Below are positions 17,224 to 28,093 of a stretch of DNA of 64,000 nt, piece after piece. The notes below the pieces were generated by a model. It had not been told where the DNA came from. It ran no database searches and was given only the letters and a program-made list of their open reading frames with translations. Positions within the stretch are counted from its first letter, which is position 1. The number at the start of each line of letters is the position of its first letter. Source of the DNA: Acinetobacter equi (GTDB taxonomy: Bacteria; Pseudomonadota; Gammaproteobacteria; Pseudomonadales; Moraxellaceae); assembly GCF_001307195.1 (NCBI RefSeq), contig NZ_CP012808.1, forward strand, positions 2,852,001 to 2,916,000, in the 5' to 3' direction. The translations under genes were made by a program, and so were the position numbers.

Positions 17224-17559
17224 TTACAAAGAAGCTGCAATATATGAAATCATTCCAGCTAAAAAAAACATTGGGATATAACGATAGATTTTTACAATAT
17301 TTTGCTCAAATGCACTCATTGAACTATTTTTTAAATTGAGCACAGTTGCTTTTAAAGCAGACCAAAAGCTTAAAATAAATAATGAGCTCACTAAACTTAA
17401 TGCAAAAAAACCCACCATAATTTGACTACTACCCTCAGTAGTTTGCCATAAATGAAGAATCCCCTGACTCAGTGGTAATATACTTAAAATCAAAAGAACA
17501 GACTTAAGCATAGACCAATGAAACTGATTAATTTCATCTGACAATATTAATGCTTTCAT
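17224..17559 (-). CDS. Small inner-membrane protein, unknown function
   Basis: The frame opens at 17586, but a strong ribosome-binding site (GGAGGGGAG) lies just before ATG 17559, giving a 111-residue protein beginning MKALILSDEIN. It has three probable membrane spans (around SMLKSVLLILSILPLSQGIL, the IMVGFFALSLVSSLFILSFW segment, and YIPMFFLAGMISYIAA). No catalytic motif is visible and I do not recognise the family. Its upstream region contains several Fur-like AT palindromes, so iron control is possible but unproven. Confidence 0.7.
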   Translation of the reverse strand: MKALILSDEINQFHWSMLKSVLLILSILPLSQGILHLWQTTEGSSQIMVGFFALSLVSSLFILSFWSALKATVLNLKNSSMSAFEQNIVKIYRYIPMFFLAGMISYIAASL

Positions 17560-17967
17560 TCTCCCCTCCAAAATAAGTTTTTTCACTTTCCGCTATTATG
17601 CAACCTTTTAAATAAATTAAAAGTCTATATTTCTCCTTATTTTACGATAATTGTTATCAGTAAATATGGTAATAATTCTTATTATAACTCTCAAATAAAT
17701 ATATTTTATTTTATCTTTTTATTTCAACAACTTACTACTATTTTGAATAATAGTAATTATTATCATTTCAGCTTAAATTGATTTAACCAATAATTTAAAA
17801 AGAAATATTCTATAAATCTATTATTAAGAATTAATCTCAACTTTATTCTTATATTAAAAAAATATAATATAAATAATTTATTTACTAGTACTTTATTTTA
17901 AATATTATCATTAACGTAATTTTAAACAAAAAAAAGCAGATATAAATATCTGCTTTTTTAACAAGAT
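17560..17967. other. AT-rich intergenic region with Fur-like palindromes
   Basis: About 400 bp without a gene. It holds AATAATAGTAATTATTATC (17746-17764, 15 of 19 matches to the E. coli Fur consensus), GATAATTGTTATC (17646-17658), and AATAATTCTTATTAT within 17670-17688. In sequence this AT-rich, chance matches are easier than usual. Confidence 0.45.
17928..17959 (-). terminator. Intrinsic terminator of the lipoprotein gene
   Basis: AGCAGATAT / ATATCTGCT stem (17935-17943 and 17946-17954) with A and T runs on both sides, just below the stop of the minus-strand lipoprotein gene. Confidence 0.85.
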
Positions 17968-18486
17968 TTATTTAGCTACTGTTTTTGACTGAATTTTTTG
18001 CATATCTTGCAATAATGATTGCTGTAAATCCATCGCATTTTTTTGTAATTCAGCAATCTTATCCATATTTGGTGGAACATTCATGCCTGTAACGGCAAGC
18101 TCTACACCGATATTATTTACTTCTTTAATTTTATTACGAAGATTATCACCTTCTGTACTTTTTAAATGTAAACCATCTAGGTCTTTATTAAAACCATCGA
18201 CATATTTTTTCATCTGGTCGACAACTTTAGTAACTTCATCTCTTTTGCCTTTTTGTACAGCTTCAGCTATTGAAGTTTGAAATTGTAGAGCTTCTTGTGC
18301 CTTTGCATTTGATAAGGTTTGGATTTGATCCAAATCACTACGCATATCAACAACAACTTCGCTACTATAAACAACTGCAGATGATGCTTCAGCATGGTTA
18401 GTAGAAGATGTCGTTTCATTTTTACCACATGCAGTTAACGCAAGCATAGATACACATAGTGTTGATAATAATAATTTTTTCATCAT
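17968..18486 (-). CDS. Putative lipoprotein, helical, unknown function
   Basis: The 172-residue protein has a lipoprotein signal peptide (MMKKLLLSTLCVSMLALTAC; Cys20 is the probable acylation site) and then a serine/threonine-rich linker. The remainder is charged and predicted helical (about residues 48-170), perhaps coiled-coil. No enzymatic motif is visible. The start could equally be Met2. It is a single gene with its own terminator. The family is not recognised; a periplasm-facing lipoprotein is the safe statement. Confidence 0.75.
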   Translation of the reverse strand: MMKKLLLSTLCVSMLALTACGKNETTSSTNHAEASSAVVYSSEVVVDMRSDLDQIQTLSNAKAQEALQFQTSIAEAVQKGKRDEVTKVVDQMKKYVDGFNKDLDGLHLKSTEGDNLRNKIKEVNNIGVELAVTGMNVPPNMDKIAELQKNAMDLQQSLLQDMQKIQSKTVAK

Positions 18487-18679
18487 TTTTTCCTATTTAA
18501 AATAAATATCAAAATACGCATATACTTATTTAAGCCAAACAAAATTGTTTTTATGCTTACCCAAAAAAAATGCGTTAAACAATACAGTAAATTACGTTTT
18601 GATTTAATATGAAACAATAATACTACAAATATGTGAAATATATAACAGTTTATTTAATTTTTGTTAATTTTTTATATAA

Positions 18680-18706
18680 AAAAGCCGATGCTTACGCATC
18701 GACTTC
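18680..18706 (-). terminator. icd terminator
   Basis: GCCGATGC / GCATCGAC stem with one mismatch and a TTAC loop; on the minus strand it is followed by TTTTTTAT. Confidence 0.8.
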
Positions 18707-18741
18707 TTATCGCTTAATTAATCAATTTAATAGATAAATAC

Positions 18742-20973
18742 TTAAACTGATTCAAGCACAGCATTTAAAGTTGAACTTGGACGCATTACAGTATTTACTT
18801 TAGCTGTATCAATCGCATAGTAACCACCGATGTCTACAGATTTACCTTGAACTTCAGCAAGCTCAGCAACAATTTTATCTTCATTTGCAGCTAAAGTTTC
18901 TGCAAGTGGAGCAAACTGTGCTTTAAGCTCAGCATCTTGATCTTGATTAGCAAGTTCTTCAGCCCAGAATTTAGCTAGGTAGAAGTGGCTGCCACGGTTG
19001 TCAAGTTCACCAGTACGACGTGATGGAGATTTGCCGTTATCTAACAATTTGCCAGTTGCAGCATCTAAAGTTTGTGCAAGAAGTTTTGCTTTCGCGTTAT
19101 CTTCTTTAATGCCAAGCTCTTCTAAAGATACAGCAAGTGCAAGGAACTCACCTAAAGAATCCCAACGTAAGTGGTTTTCTTCTACAAGTTGTTGTACGTG
19201 TTTAGGCGCAGAACCACCAGCACCAGTTTCGTACATACCGCCACCCGCCATTAACGGCACGATAGAAAGCATTTTAGCAGAAGTACCTAATTCCATGATT
19301 GGGAACAAATCCGTTAGGTAATCACGTAAAATGTTACCTGTTACAGAAATTGTGTCTAAGCCACGAGCAACGCGTTCAAGTGTGTAACGCATTGCACGTA
19401 CTTGAGACATGATTTGGATATCTAAACCGTCAGTGTCATGATCTTTCAAGTATTTTTCAACTTTCTTGATCACTTCGTTTTCGTGTGGACGGTACGGGTC
19501 TAACCAGAAGATTGCTGGCATACCAGAGTTACGTGCACGTGTTACAGCAAGTTTAACCCAGTCTTGAATTGGTGCATCTTTCACCTGACACATACGCCAG
19601 ATATCGCCCTCTTCAACGTTTTGAGACATCAACACTTCACCAGTTTCGATATCAGTGATGTTCGCAACACCCGCTTCAGAAATTTCGAAAGTCTTGTCGT
19701 GTGAACCGTATTCTTCAGCTTTTTGAGCCATTAGACCAACGTTAGGTACAGTCCCCATTGTACGTGGGTCGAAGTTACCATTCCACTTACAGAAGTTGAT
19801 CATTTCTTGGTAAATACGCGCAAATGTAGATTCAGGCATTACTGCTTTACAGTCGTAAGGTTTGCCATCAGCACCCCACATTTTACCACCACCACGGATC
19901 ATTGCAGGCATAGAAGCATCTACAATTACGTCATTTGGTGAATGGAAGTTTGTGATACCTTTTGCAGAATCAACCATTGCTAAAGCAGGGCGGTGTTCTT
20001 GACATGCGTGTAGATCTTCGATGATTTCTTCACGTAAAGAAGTCGGTAAAGTTTCGATCTTTTCGTAAAGACCAGCCATACCGTTGTTTACGTTAATACC
20101 AAGTTCATCAAACAATTTAGCATGTTTTTCAAATGCTTCTTTGTAATAAATTTTCACACAGTGACCAAATACGATCGGGTGTGAAACTTTCATCATTGTT
20201 GCTTTAACGTGTAAAGAGAACAAAATGCCTGCTTCTTTACAATCAGCCAATTCTTTTTCATAGAAATCGCAAAGCGCTTTCTTGCTCATGAACATAGAAT
20301 CGATGATTTCACCATCTTGTAACGCAACTTTTGGCTTAAGAACAATCGTCTCACCAGACTTTGTAATTAATTCCATTTTCACGTTACGTGCACGGTCAAG
20401 AGTCATTGATTTCTCACCATGATAGAAGTCACCTTCTGTCATATGAGATACATGTGTTTGTGACCATTGTTTCCACTCATTCATTGAATGAGGGTGCTTT
20501 TTAGCATAATTTTTAACCGCAGTTGGTGCACGACGGTCAGAGTTACCTTCACGTAAAACTGGGTTTACAGCAGAACCTAAACATTTGCTATAACGCGCTT
20601 TAATCGCTTTTTCTTCTTCAGTTGTTGGATTTTCAGGATAATCTGGAATTGCATATCCTTTAGACTGAAGTTCTTTAATACAAGCAGTTAACTGACCAAC
20701 TGAAGCACTAATATTAGGAAGTTTGATAATATTTGTACTTGGATCTTGTGTAAGACGACCTAATTCAGCAAGGTTATCAGATACCTTTTGCTCATCACTT
20801 AAGTAGTCTGCGAATTCTGCAAGCACACGCGCTGCAACTGAGATATCGCTCTTTACGATCTCAATGCCAGCAGGCTTAGTAAAGGTCTCAATGATCGGTA
20901 GTAACGAATATGTCGCCAATAATGGCGCTTCATCTGTCAGTGTGTAAATGATTTTTGACTTTCCACCAGTCAT
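18742..20973 (-). CDS. icd: Isocitrate dehydrogenase (NADP+), monomeric type
   Basis: At 743 residues this is the large monomeric isocitrate dehydrogenase, unrelated in length to the 416-residue dimeric Icd of E. coli. Typical blocks are [19 protein letters not shown] at the N terminus, [14 protein letters not shown] near residue 140, [19 protein letters not shown] near residue 500, and [20 protein letters not shown] near residue 590. It oxidatively decarboxylates isocitrate to 2-oxoglutarate, yielding NADPH. It is a single gene with a long upstream region rich in inverted repeats. Acinetobacter and Azotobacter are known carriers of this form. Confidence 0.96.
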   Translation of the reverse strand: MTGGKSKIIYTLTDEAPLLATYSLLPIIETFTKPAGIEIVKSDISVAARVLAEFADYLSDEQKVSDNLAELGRLTQDPSTNIIKLPNISASVGQLTACIKELQSKGYAIPDYPENPTTEEEKAIKARYSKCLGSAVNPVLREGNSDRRAPTAVKNYAKKHPHSMNEWKQWSQTHVSHMTEGDFYHGEKSMTLDRARNVKMELITKSGETIVLKPKVALQDGEIIDSMFMSKKALCDFYEKELADCKEAGILFSLHVKATMMKVSHPIVFGHCVKIYYKEAFEKHAKLFDELGINVNNGMAGLYEKIETLPTSLREEIIEDLHACQEHRPALAMVDSAKGITNFHSPNDVIVDASMPAMIRGGGKMWGADGKPYDCKAVMPESTFARIYQEMINFCKWNGNFDPRTMGTVPNVGLMAQKAEEYGSHDKTFEISEAGVANITDIETGEVLMSQNVEEGDIWRMCQVKDAPIQDWVKLAVTRARNSGMPAIFWLDPYRPHENEVIKKVEKYLKDHDTDGLDIQIMSQVRAMRYTLERVARGLDTISVTGNILRDYLTDLFPIMELGTSAKMLSIVPLMAGGGMYETGAGGSAPKHVQQLVEENHLRWDSLGEFLALAVSLEELGIKEDNAKAKLLAQTLDAATGKLLDNGKSPSRRTGELDNRGSHFYLAKFWAEELANQDQDAELKAQFAPLAETLAANEDKIVAELAEVQGKSVDIGGYYAIDTAKVNTVMRPSSTLNAVLESV

Positions 20974-21088
20974 ATATAGCCCCTTGCTTTAGATGGAGTT
21001 TTTAGAACCGAACTTGTGGTTCAGTTCCTTCGAACCAATTTGCTTAAATTAAACATTGAAAGTATCGGTCTTCAATGTAATTCAGTCA

Positions 21089-21146
21089 ATGAAATATCTT
21101 TTCATATCATCATTTCGTATAGAAATAATATAAAAAGATATTTCAT
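21089..21146. repeat. Perfect 14-bp inverted repeat upstream of icd
   Basis: ATGAAATATCTTTT (21089-21102) and AAAAGATATTTCAT (21133-21146) are exact reverse complements around a 30-nt loop. Confidence 0.7.
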
Positions 21147-21154
21147 CAGCTTTC

Positions 21155-21219
21155 TTATTCTACGCGAAAATTGAGCTTTATTCGATCTTAAAATTAAGCT
21201 CTGACTCAAAATAGAATAA
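21155..21219. repeat. Nested inverted repeats upstream of icd
   Basis: An outer pair TTATTCTA (21155-21162) / TAGAATAA (21212-21219) encloses an inner pair GAGCTT (21173-21178) / AAGCTC (21196-21201), consistent with an extended imperfect hairpin. Confidence 0.5.
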
Positions 21220-21660
21220 AGTATTTCTAAATTCCGACACACATTTTTACAGATACTTGCCATACCCTTAATTGAGATGAATACCTACAATATCAAGGGC
21301 ATTACATACAATATTCATTATTTCTATAAGAACTTATAAAAATTAACGCTTGCATTTAACAGAAATCTGTCGAAACCATTATTTCAGTACAAAATAGGCA
21401 ATGACAAAATTTAGCTCTGACACTTTCTAAAATCTACTATTTATTTTACGATAATAGCTGAAGATTAAAGTACTTTTAATATATTTTTTCTATCAATTGT
21501 TATTATTGATAAAACCTATTTTAGTACTTCTATTTTTACCTTAACTCATATGTTATTTATGGCATAACTCAATATTTATGATGAAGAATCATTTATTAAA
21601 AAACACCAACTTCTCCCACTATTACATACATATTTAAATTCAATCACTTATACCAAAATA

Positions 21661-21687
21661 AAAAAGGTCAATTTTAATTGACCTTTT
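21661..21687 (-). terminator. Terminator of first M48 protease gene
   Basis: AAAAAGGTCAATT / AATTGACCTTTT stem, 17 nt below the stop codon on the minus strand, with flanking A/T runs. Confidence 0.85.
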
Positions 21688-21703
21688 AAAGTTTCTCACT
21701 GAA

Positions 21704-22486
21704 TTAACTGCGTTTTATACTTTTATTATAGAGTGCTTGTGCAGCAGGTAAATTCTGTTTCATCGCATCAATACGTTGAGTATTCGATGGATGTGTTGAA
21801 AGGAATGATGCACCACCTGAACCATCCAATTTATTCATCTTTTCCCATAATGTAATTGCAGATTGAGGATTATACCCCGCTCTTGCCATTAACATGATAC
21901 CGCCTTGATCAGCACGACTTTCCAAGCTACGTGAATAAGGTAAACCCACCCCAATTTGTGAACCTAATTGAGCTGCAGCAGCGCCAGTATCACCCACACC
22001 AGCAGCACTTAACCCCACACCCAATGCAATATTAGTTAATGCCTGAGCACCAATTTTTTGTTTTGAGTGTTCCTCTAGAGCATGCACCATTTCATGTCCC
22101 ATAATCGCAGCAATTTCAGCATCAGTCAGATTTAATTTATTTACAATTCCAGTATAAAAAACAACTTTCCCACCTGGTGCAACATACGCATTGACTTGAT
22201 CTGATTTTAAAACTGCCAATTGCCAATCAAATTTTATGCCAGTTTGATTAAGTTGATCTGCATACGGTTTCAAGTTCAGAAATACTGTATTAATACGTTT
22301 ATATGTTGCAGATGATGTATCTAATGTTTTATTTGAACGTGCTTCGTCAATTGTTTGATTAAAGCCCTGTGTTGCAGTGGCATTTAATGTCGCACTATCT
22401 GCCCCAACCATATCAGCGAATGTAGTACATCCCGAAATTGTAACTGCCCCAGAAGCAAGAAAAGCTATTACCAACTTTTTATTCAT
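21704..22486 (-). CDS. M48-family metalloprotease lipoprotein (LoiP/YggG-like), copy 1
   Basis: From ATG 22486, which has GGAGA at a proper distance, the protein is 260 residues. It begins with a lipoprotein signal ending ISGC (Cys20). The zinc site is HEMVH (His131, Glu132, His135), followed by the third-ligand region ESRADQGGIMLMARAGYNP. This matches small M48 peptidases such as LoiP that act in the periplasm, usually on damaged outer-membrane proteins. A close paralogue lies at 23052-23855, with a small membrane protein between. The longer frame from 22513 adds nine residues without a better ribosome-binding site. Confidence 0.88.
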   Translation of the reverse strand: MNKKLVIAFLASGAVTISGCTTFADMVGADSATLNATATQGFNQTIDEARSNKTLDTSSATYKRINTVFLNLKPYADQLNQTGIKFDWQLAVLKSDQVNAYVAPGGKVVFYTGIVNKLNLTDAEIAAIMGHEMVHALEEHSKQKIGAQALTNIALGVGLSAAGVGDTGAAAAQLGSQIGVGLPYSRSLESRADQGGIMLMARAGYNPQSAITLWEKMNKLDGSGGASFLSTHPSNTQRIDAMKQNLPAAQALYNKSIKRS

Positions 22487-22603
22487 TTCGCTGTTTCTCC
22501 AAACATCCATCATTGCAAAATTTATGATGAAATTATAACTTAGACCTTAATATGATTATGAATTTTTCTGATGAAATCATTGTATTTCTGTAAATAGATT
22601 CAC

Positions 22604-22909
22604 TTAAATAAATTTATACAGTATCCAAAACATAAGTGCGAAGATATCTAACGCTAAATAGATATGGCACAAATTGTCTAATTTTTTATCTAATTCTTCA
22701 TTTTTCCTTTTAAAAAATAAATATGTATTTTGCAATAATATTATTGGAATTAAAGCGCATGCGATCATGACCGTTAAACCAATAAAGGTTTGATAAATAT
22801 ATTCAATATTAACGTTTTGCAGTTTTATTATAATCATTGCAGCAGTAGGAGCCCCCCCCATTGCGAATAATAGTGAATAAAAAATTGTTCCTGCAATATT
22901 CTTTTGCAT
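22604..22909 (-). CDS. Small membrane protein between two M48 proteases, unknown function
   Basis: ATG 22909 is preferred to the upstream ATG 22921 because GGGAG lies five bases before it, giving 101 residues. The protein has three probable membrane spans (residues about 5-30, 38-64 and 84-101) with a charged loop KRKNEELDKK. No motif or family is recognised. It is encoded between two paralogous lipoprotein proteases on the same strand, which hints at a local duplication around it, but no shared function is shown. Confidence 0.6.
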   Translation of the reverse strand: MQKNIAGTIFYSLLFAMGGAPTAAMIIIKLQNVNIEYIYQTFIGLTVMIACALIPIILLQNTYLFFKRKNEELDKKLDNLCHIYLALDIFALMFWILYKFI

Positions 22910-22994
22910 TGAATCTCCCATTTAAAATTCCTAATATCATATTTTGGTTATAATCTTTTTATATATTAAAAGCCACTCAACTTTTGTCTTGCAA

Positions 22995-23020
22995 TAAAAA
23001 GCCCTGCATATGCAAGGCTT
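22995..23020 (-). terminator. Terminator of second M48 protease gene
   Basis: AAGCC-TGCATATGCA-GGCTT imperfect palindrome; on the minus strand it is followed by TTTTTATTGC. Confidence 0.75.
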
Positions 23021-23051
23021 AATCGTCATTCATAAATTTCAACACATATTT

Positions 23052-23855
23052 TTATTTTTTAGTACTTGCAGCATAAAGTGCTTTTGCCTCTGCCATGCTC
23101 TTTTGTAAATCTGCAATACGGTCATTATTTGACGGATGTGTTGAGGCAAATTTAATTAATGCAGAATTATTACTTGAATCAATTTGGTTCATTTTTTTCC
23201 ATACAGATACAGCAGCTTCTGGGTTATACCCTGCTTTTGCCATCAACATTAAACCACCACGGTCTGCTTTTGATTCAAGATTACGTGAGTACGGTAGACC
23301 AATCCCATAACGGCTACCCAAATCAATAGCATCAGCACCTTGTTCACCAAGCTTACTGCCTGCATATGACTTACCGATATTCACTGCAATATTCGTTAAT
23401 GCTGTAGCACCCGCTTTATTTTTAGAATGTTCCTCTAAAGCATGGGTCATTTCATGCCCCATAATTGCAGCAATTTCAGCATCAGTTAATTTTAATTGTT
23501 CAACAATTCCTGAATAAAATACAACCTTACCACCAGGCATAACAAAAGCATTTAATTCATTTGATTTAAATACACTAAGTTTCCAGTCAAATGCATGACC
23601 GGTATTATTCATTTGATCTGCATAAGGTTTTAATTTTAAGAAAACAGCATTAACCCGCTTATATGTTGAAGAAGTCGTATCGAGTGCTTTTTGTGATTTT
23701 GCACTATCCACCATCGTTTGATAATCTTGTGCGGCATTCATATTTAAAGTTGCTGTATCGTTACCTGTTAAATCTGCAACTGTCGCACAACCACTTATAC
23801 CAACAACCATAGCCAAAATTAAGGCACTATTTTTATTAATCATTTTATTTACCAT
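23052..23855 (-). CDS. M48-family metalloprotease lipoprotein (LoiP/YggG-like), copy 2
   Basis: The 267-residue protein has a lipobox ISGC (Cys23) and an HEMTH zinc motif (His134, Glu135, His138), then ESKADRGGLMLMAKAGYNPEAA. It aligns with copy 1 almost end to end, for example YKRVNAVFLKLKPYAD here against YKRINTVFLNLKPYAD there. The two probably arose by tandem duplication and then diverged. The start codon is uncertain; GTG/ATG alternatives near 23843-23855 have weak ribosome-binding sites. It is likely a periplasm-facing lipoprotein protease. Confidence 0.87.
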   Translation of the reverse strand: MVNKMINKNSALILAMVVGISGCATVADLTGNDTATLNMNAAQDYQTMVDSAKSQKALDTTSSTYKRVNAVFLKLKPYADQMNNTGHAFDWKLSVFKSNELNAFVMPGGKVVFYSGIVEQLKLTDAEIAAIMGHEMTHALEEHSKNKAGATALTNIAVNIGKSYAGSKLGEQGADAIDLGSRYGIGLPYSRNLESKADRGGLMLMAKAGYNPEAAVSVWKKMNQIDSSNNSALIKFASTHPSNNDRIADLQKSMAEAKALYAASTKK

Positions 23856-23981
23856 TTCACGAAAACTTTACTGATTAAAAAATACAAAATTTATATTTCT
23901 TCACACTCTCAAAATTATAACAAATTAATCACAAAAATATCAATTATAAACAATAAATTCACATTTTATTCTTTTTTCAAT

Positions 23982-24008
23982 AAAAAACCCCGCTTTTGCG
24001 AGGTTCTT
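23982..24008 (-). terminator. purA terminator
   Basis: AACCCCGC / GCGAGGTT stem with a TTTT loop (23986-24005); on the minus strand a T run follows. Confidence 0.85.
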
Positions 24009-24027
24009 TATCTCAATTTAATGCAAA

Positions 24028-25362
<1,335 letters not shown>

Positions 25363-25418
25363 TCATGCTGTTAAAATTGGAAAGTATTACTAAATGACAT
25401 GAACATTTAGTAATACCA

Positions 25419-26585
25419 TTAAATTTCTTCGACAATCCAATTGCCCGACTGATTAACCATTTTATGTGTTGCAAATGGTGTCGAACTTAAATCATCATTA
25501 CCTAATAATTGAATAACACTTGCACCTTCTGCACGCAATTGAGCAATTGCATTTTGCAATGCGTCATCGGTTCCTTTTGGTGCAACAACAGTTTTCGCTG
25601 TTTTAAATTGACCAGCAGAAAGTGCATACAAGTCACAAGAAAAACCTGTCGCAGGACGTGCACGACCAAAGTGTTCACCAATACCATCATAACGTCCACC
25701 CTGCGCTAATGGTGCCGCACGATTTGGTGCATATACTGCATACATTAGACCAGTATGGTAATGATAAGAACGAAGCTCAACCACATCGATACCAATATGT
25801 AAATTTGGCCAACGGGCTTGAATTTCACTTTGGGTTGTTTTCAAAGCATCAAATGCTTGTTTAAATTCAACATCATTTAAAATTTCTGCACTTAAGTTTA
25901 CTTGCAAAGTATCTAAATCACTTGCATAACGACCTAAATTATAAAAATCTTGACCGAACTTTAAATGAGAAGTGAATTCAGCAAGTTCAGGTAATGCTTT
26001 ACGTTGATATAAATCTGAAAGTTGACGTTCAGTCAGTTTACTCAAACCTGCATGTTTTACTAAGCTACGGAATAACCCCACATGACCTAAATCAAGATGA
26101 ATTCCATCTGCTAAACCTGCTGTTTGCAATAAGTTCAACATGACATCGACCATTTCTACGTCGGCATCAATACTGTCTGAACCAAATAATTCTGCACCTA
26201 ATTGAAGTGGTGCACGTGTGGTATTAAACCCTTGCGGTTTGGTATGTAAAACCGTACCTGCATAGCAATAACGTGCAATACCATTGACTTGATGTACATG
26301 TGCATCGATACGTGCCACTTGTGGTGTCATATCGGCACGCACACCAAGCAAACGACCAGATAACTGATCGATAACTTTAAAAGTGGCTAAGTCTAAATCT
26401 TGATTCGATTCTGAAAGAGAAGATAGAGATTCGATATATTCGATAAATGGCGTGTACACCAACTGATAACCTCGAGATGCGAGGAAATCCAAAGCGTCAC
26501 GGCGCAAAGTTTCAATTACTTGCGCTTGTTCTGGTAATACATCAGCTACACCATCAGGTAATAACCATGTCTCTGAAATGGGCAT
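25419..26585 (-). CDS. hisZ: ATP phosphoribosyltransferase regulatory subunit
   Basis: The 388-residue protein is a HisRS-like paralogue. It begins LPDGVADVLPEQAQVIETLR, has TPFIEYIESL and the class II synthetase motif-2-like region FKVIDQLSGRLLGVRADMTPQVAR, and GGRYDGIGEHFGRARPATGF near the C terminus. It lacks an anticodon-binding domain. HisZ binds the short form of HisG and makes histidine synthesis responsive to histidine. It precedes purA in a two-gene unit. A terminator-like hairpin lies 41 nt upstream of its start, so the leader may be regulated. Confidence 0.95.
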   Translation of the reverse strand: MPISETWLLPDGVADVLPEQAQVIETLRRDALDFLASRGYQLVYTPFIEYIESLSSLSESNQDLDLATFKVIDQLSGRLLGVRADMTPQVARIDAHVHQVNGIARYCYAGTVLHTKPQGFNTTRAPLQLGAELFGSDSIDADVEMVDVMLNLLQTAGLADGIHLDLGHVGLFRSLVKHAGLSKLTERQLSDLYQRKALPELAEFTSHLKFGQDFYNLGRYASDLDTLQVNLSAEILNDVEFKQAFDALKTTQSEIQARWPNLHIGIDVVELRSYHYHTGLMYAVYAPNRAAPLAQGGRYDGIGEHFGRARPATGFSCDLYALSAGQFKTAKTVVAPKGTDDALQNAIAQLRAEGASVIQLLGNDDLSSTPFATHKMVNQSGNWIVEEI

Positions 26586-26888
26586 GTTGTAAACCTAAAT
26601 CCTTGCCAGCGCGGAAGTAATCCGCATAAAAAAATCGGGAACACACCCGATTTCTCCTAGTCTAACACGATAGTTAATACTGTGCACCAGACTTTTTTAT
26701 AAAAGCTTACAATATTCTAATAATGACTTATAAAACAGCGTTTAATTGATTAAAAGATCATACTTTTTAAATACTTTAACCAATTATATTATGCTTTATA
26801 AAAAATAATTTTCCATGATTAACCGAAAATCAATCATCCATTAAAAGCCAATAATTTAATTTAAAATTTATATGGTTTAGTCAAAAAT
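26586..26888. other. hisZ upstream region
   Basis: A 303-bp gap between the Epd-like gene and hisZ. Near hisZ it contains a terminator hairpin (26626-26653) and a second small stem GCGGA/TCCGC (26611-26625). The rest is AT-rich with no gene seen. Confidence 0.6.
26626..26653 (-). terminator. Terminator-like hairpin in the hisZ leader
   Basis: AAATCGGG / CCCGATTT stem with a 6-nt loop; read on the minus strand it is followed by a T run. It could end the upstream Epd-like transcript or act as an attenuator for hisZ-purA. Confidence 0.75.
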
Positions 26889-27926
26889 TTAAATATTTAA
26901 CCCTTCTTTAAATGACTCACATAAATCTAATAATCGATTAGCATATCCCCACTCGTTATCATACCAAGCAAAAACTTTTGCCTGATGCCCAACCACCATC
27001 GTTTGAGTTAAATCCACAATAAGTGAATAAGGTAAATGATTAAAATCTGAAGATACCAAAGGCTCATCAGTTACGTGCATAATTTCAGAATACTGTTGCT
27101 GTGCAGCGAAGGTTAAAACCTGATTAATTTCATCAACACTGAGCTGCGATTCTGAACTAAATGTTAAATCGATAGCTGCAACATTAATAGTAGGTACTCG
27201 AATAGAATAACCATCTATTCGATTTTCCATTTTTGGCAATACTCTCTTTAATGCACCTAATGCTGAAGAAGTTGTTGGAATAATATTTTGCCCAGATGCT
27301 CTAGCTCTTTGTAAATCACGATGTGCGTGATCCAACACAGATTGATCTGCCGTAACCGCATGAATTTCTGTCATTAAAGCAGTATCAATACCAAAAGCAT
27401 CGTCAATTATTTTAACTAACGGCACCAATGCTTGAGTCGTACATGAGACACTTGAAATAATCTGATCTGTTTTCTTAACATCATGATGATTCACACCATA
27501 AACAATCGCAGCATCAACAGTATCAAAAGGCGCAGCACCAATAATTACGCGCTTTGCGCCTGCTGTTATATGTTGCGTAGCTGCTTCACGAGATCTAAAT
27601 AGACCTGTACATTCCAAAATCACATCTATATTTAAATTTTTCCATGGCAAATCTAATGGATTTTTTTGATTTAACACTTCAACTTTTAATTGTTTTTCCG
27701 CATATTCAATCTGTAAATAATTTTTATTTTTTTCCTGTATAACTTCCACCTTTCCAACAAACCGACCATGAGTCGTATCATATTTAAACAAATGCGTTAA
27801 AGTTTCAATATCAGCAACATCATTAATAGCAATTATTTCAAAGTTAAATAGTTTAGGATTTTCAAACCAAGCTCTTAAAACATTTCGCCCAATCCTTCCA
27901 AATCCATTAATTGCTACACGTTGCAT
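26889..27926 (-). CDS. Glyceraldehyde-3-phosphate dehydrogenase paralogue, erythrose-4-phosphate dehydrogenase-like
   Basis: The 345-residue protein has an NAD-binding start (VAINGFGRIGRNVLRAW) and the catalytic Cys in SSVSCTTQALVPL. Two features point to the Epd/GapB branch rather than glycolytic GapA: NEWGYANR replaces the usual NETGYS, and VSSDFNHLPYSLIVD resembles Epd of E. coli. Epd oxidises erythrose 4-phosphate to 4-phosphoerythronate for pyridoxal phosphate synthesis; pdxJ of the same pathway is at 40794. A gluconeogenic GAPDH role remains possible. It stands alone on the minus strand with AT-rich flanks. Confidence 0.8.
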   Translation of the reverse strand: MQRVAINGFGRIGRNVLRAWFENPKLFNFEIIAINDVADIETLTHLFKYDTTHGRFVGKVEVIQEKNKNYLQIEYAEKQLKVEVLNQKNPLDLPWKNLNIDVILECTGLFRSREAATQHITAGAKRVIIGAAPFDTVDAAIVYGVNHHDVKKTDQIISSVSCTTQALVPLVKIIDDAFGIDTALMTEIHAVTADQSVLDHAHRDLQRARASGQNIIPTTSSALGALKRVLPKMENRIDGYSIRVPTINVAAIDLTFSSESQLSVDEINQVLTFAAQQQYSEIMHVTDEPLVSSDFNHLPYSLIVDLTQTMVVGHQAKVFAWYDNEWGYANRLLDLCESFKEGLNI

Positions 27927-28093
27927 CAGTGTTCCTTCATTTTAACCCAAGAGTTGCTGATGCTTATGTTAATAGATTTTACTCTATAGCGGATATCTTT
28001 TCATTTATAAAGAATAATCAAAAATAAGAATAAATCTCTTATCTCTATTTTATACATTCTTTTTAATACCAATCTTCAGCATATCCCAAAAGC

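Larger units (their letters stand above)
20974..21703. other. Long non-coding region upstream of icd
   Basis: About 730 bp without a credible gene on either strand. It holds a perfect 14-bp inverted repeat (21089-21102 / 21133-21146) and then a nested hairpin set (21155-21219). Past about 21230 I see only AT-rich sequence until the terminator at 21661. It may host icd promoters or an unannotated RNA. Confidence 0.6.
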
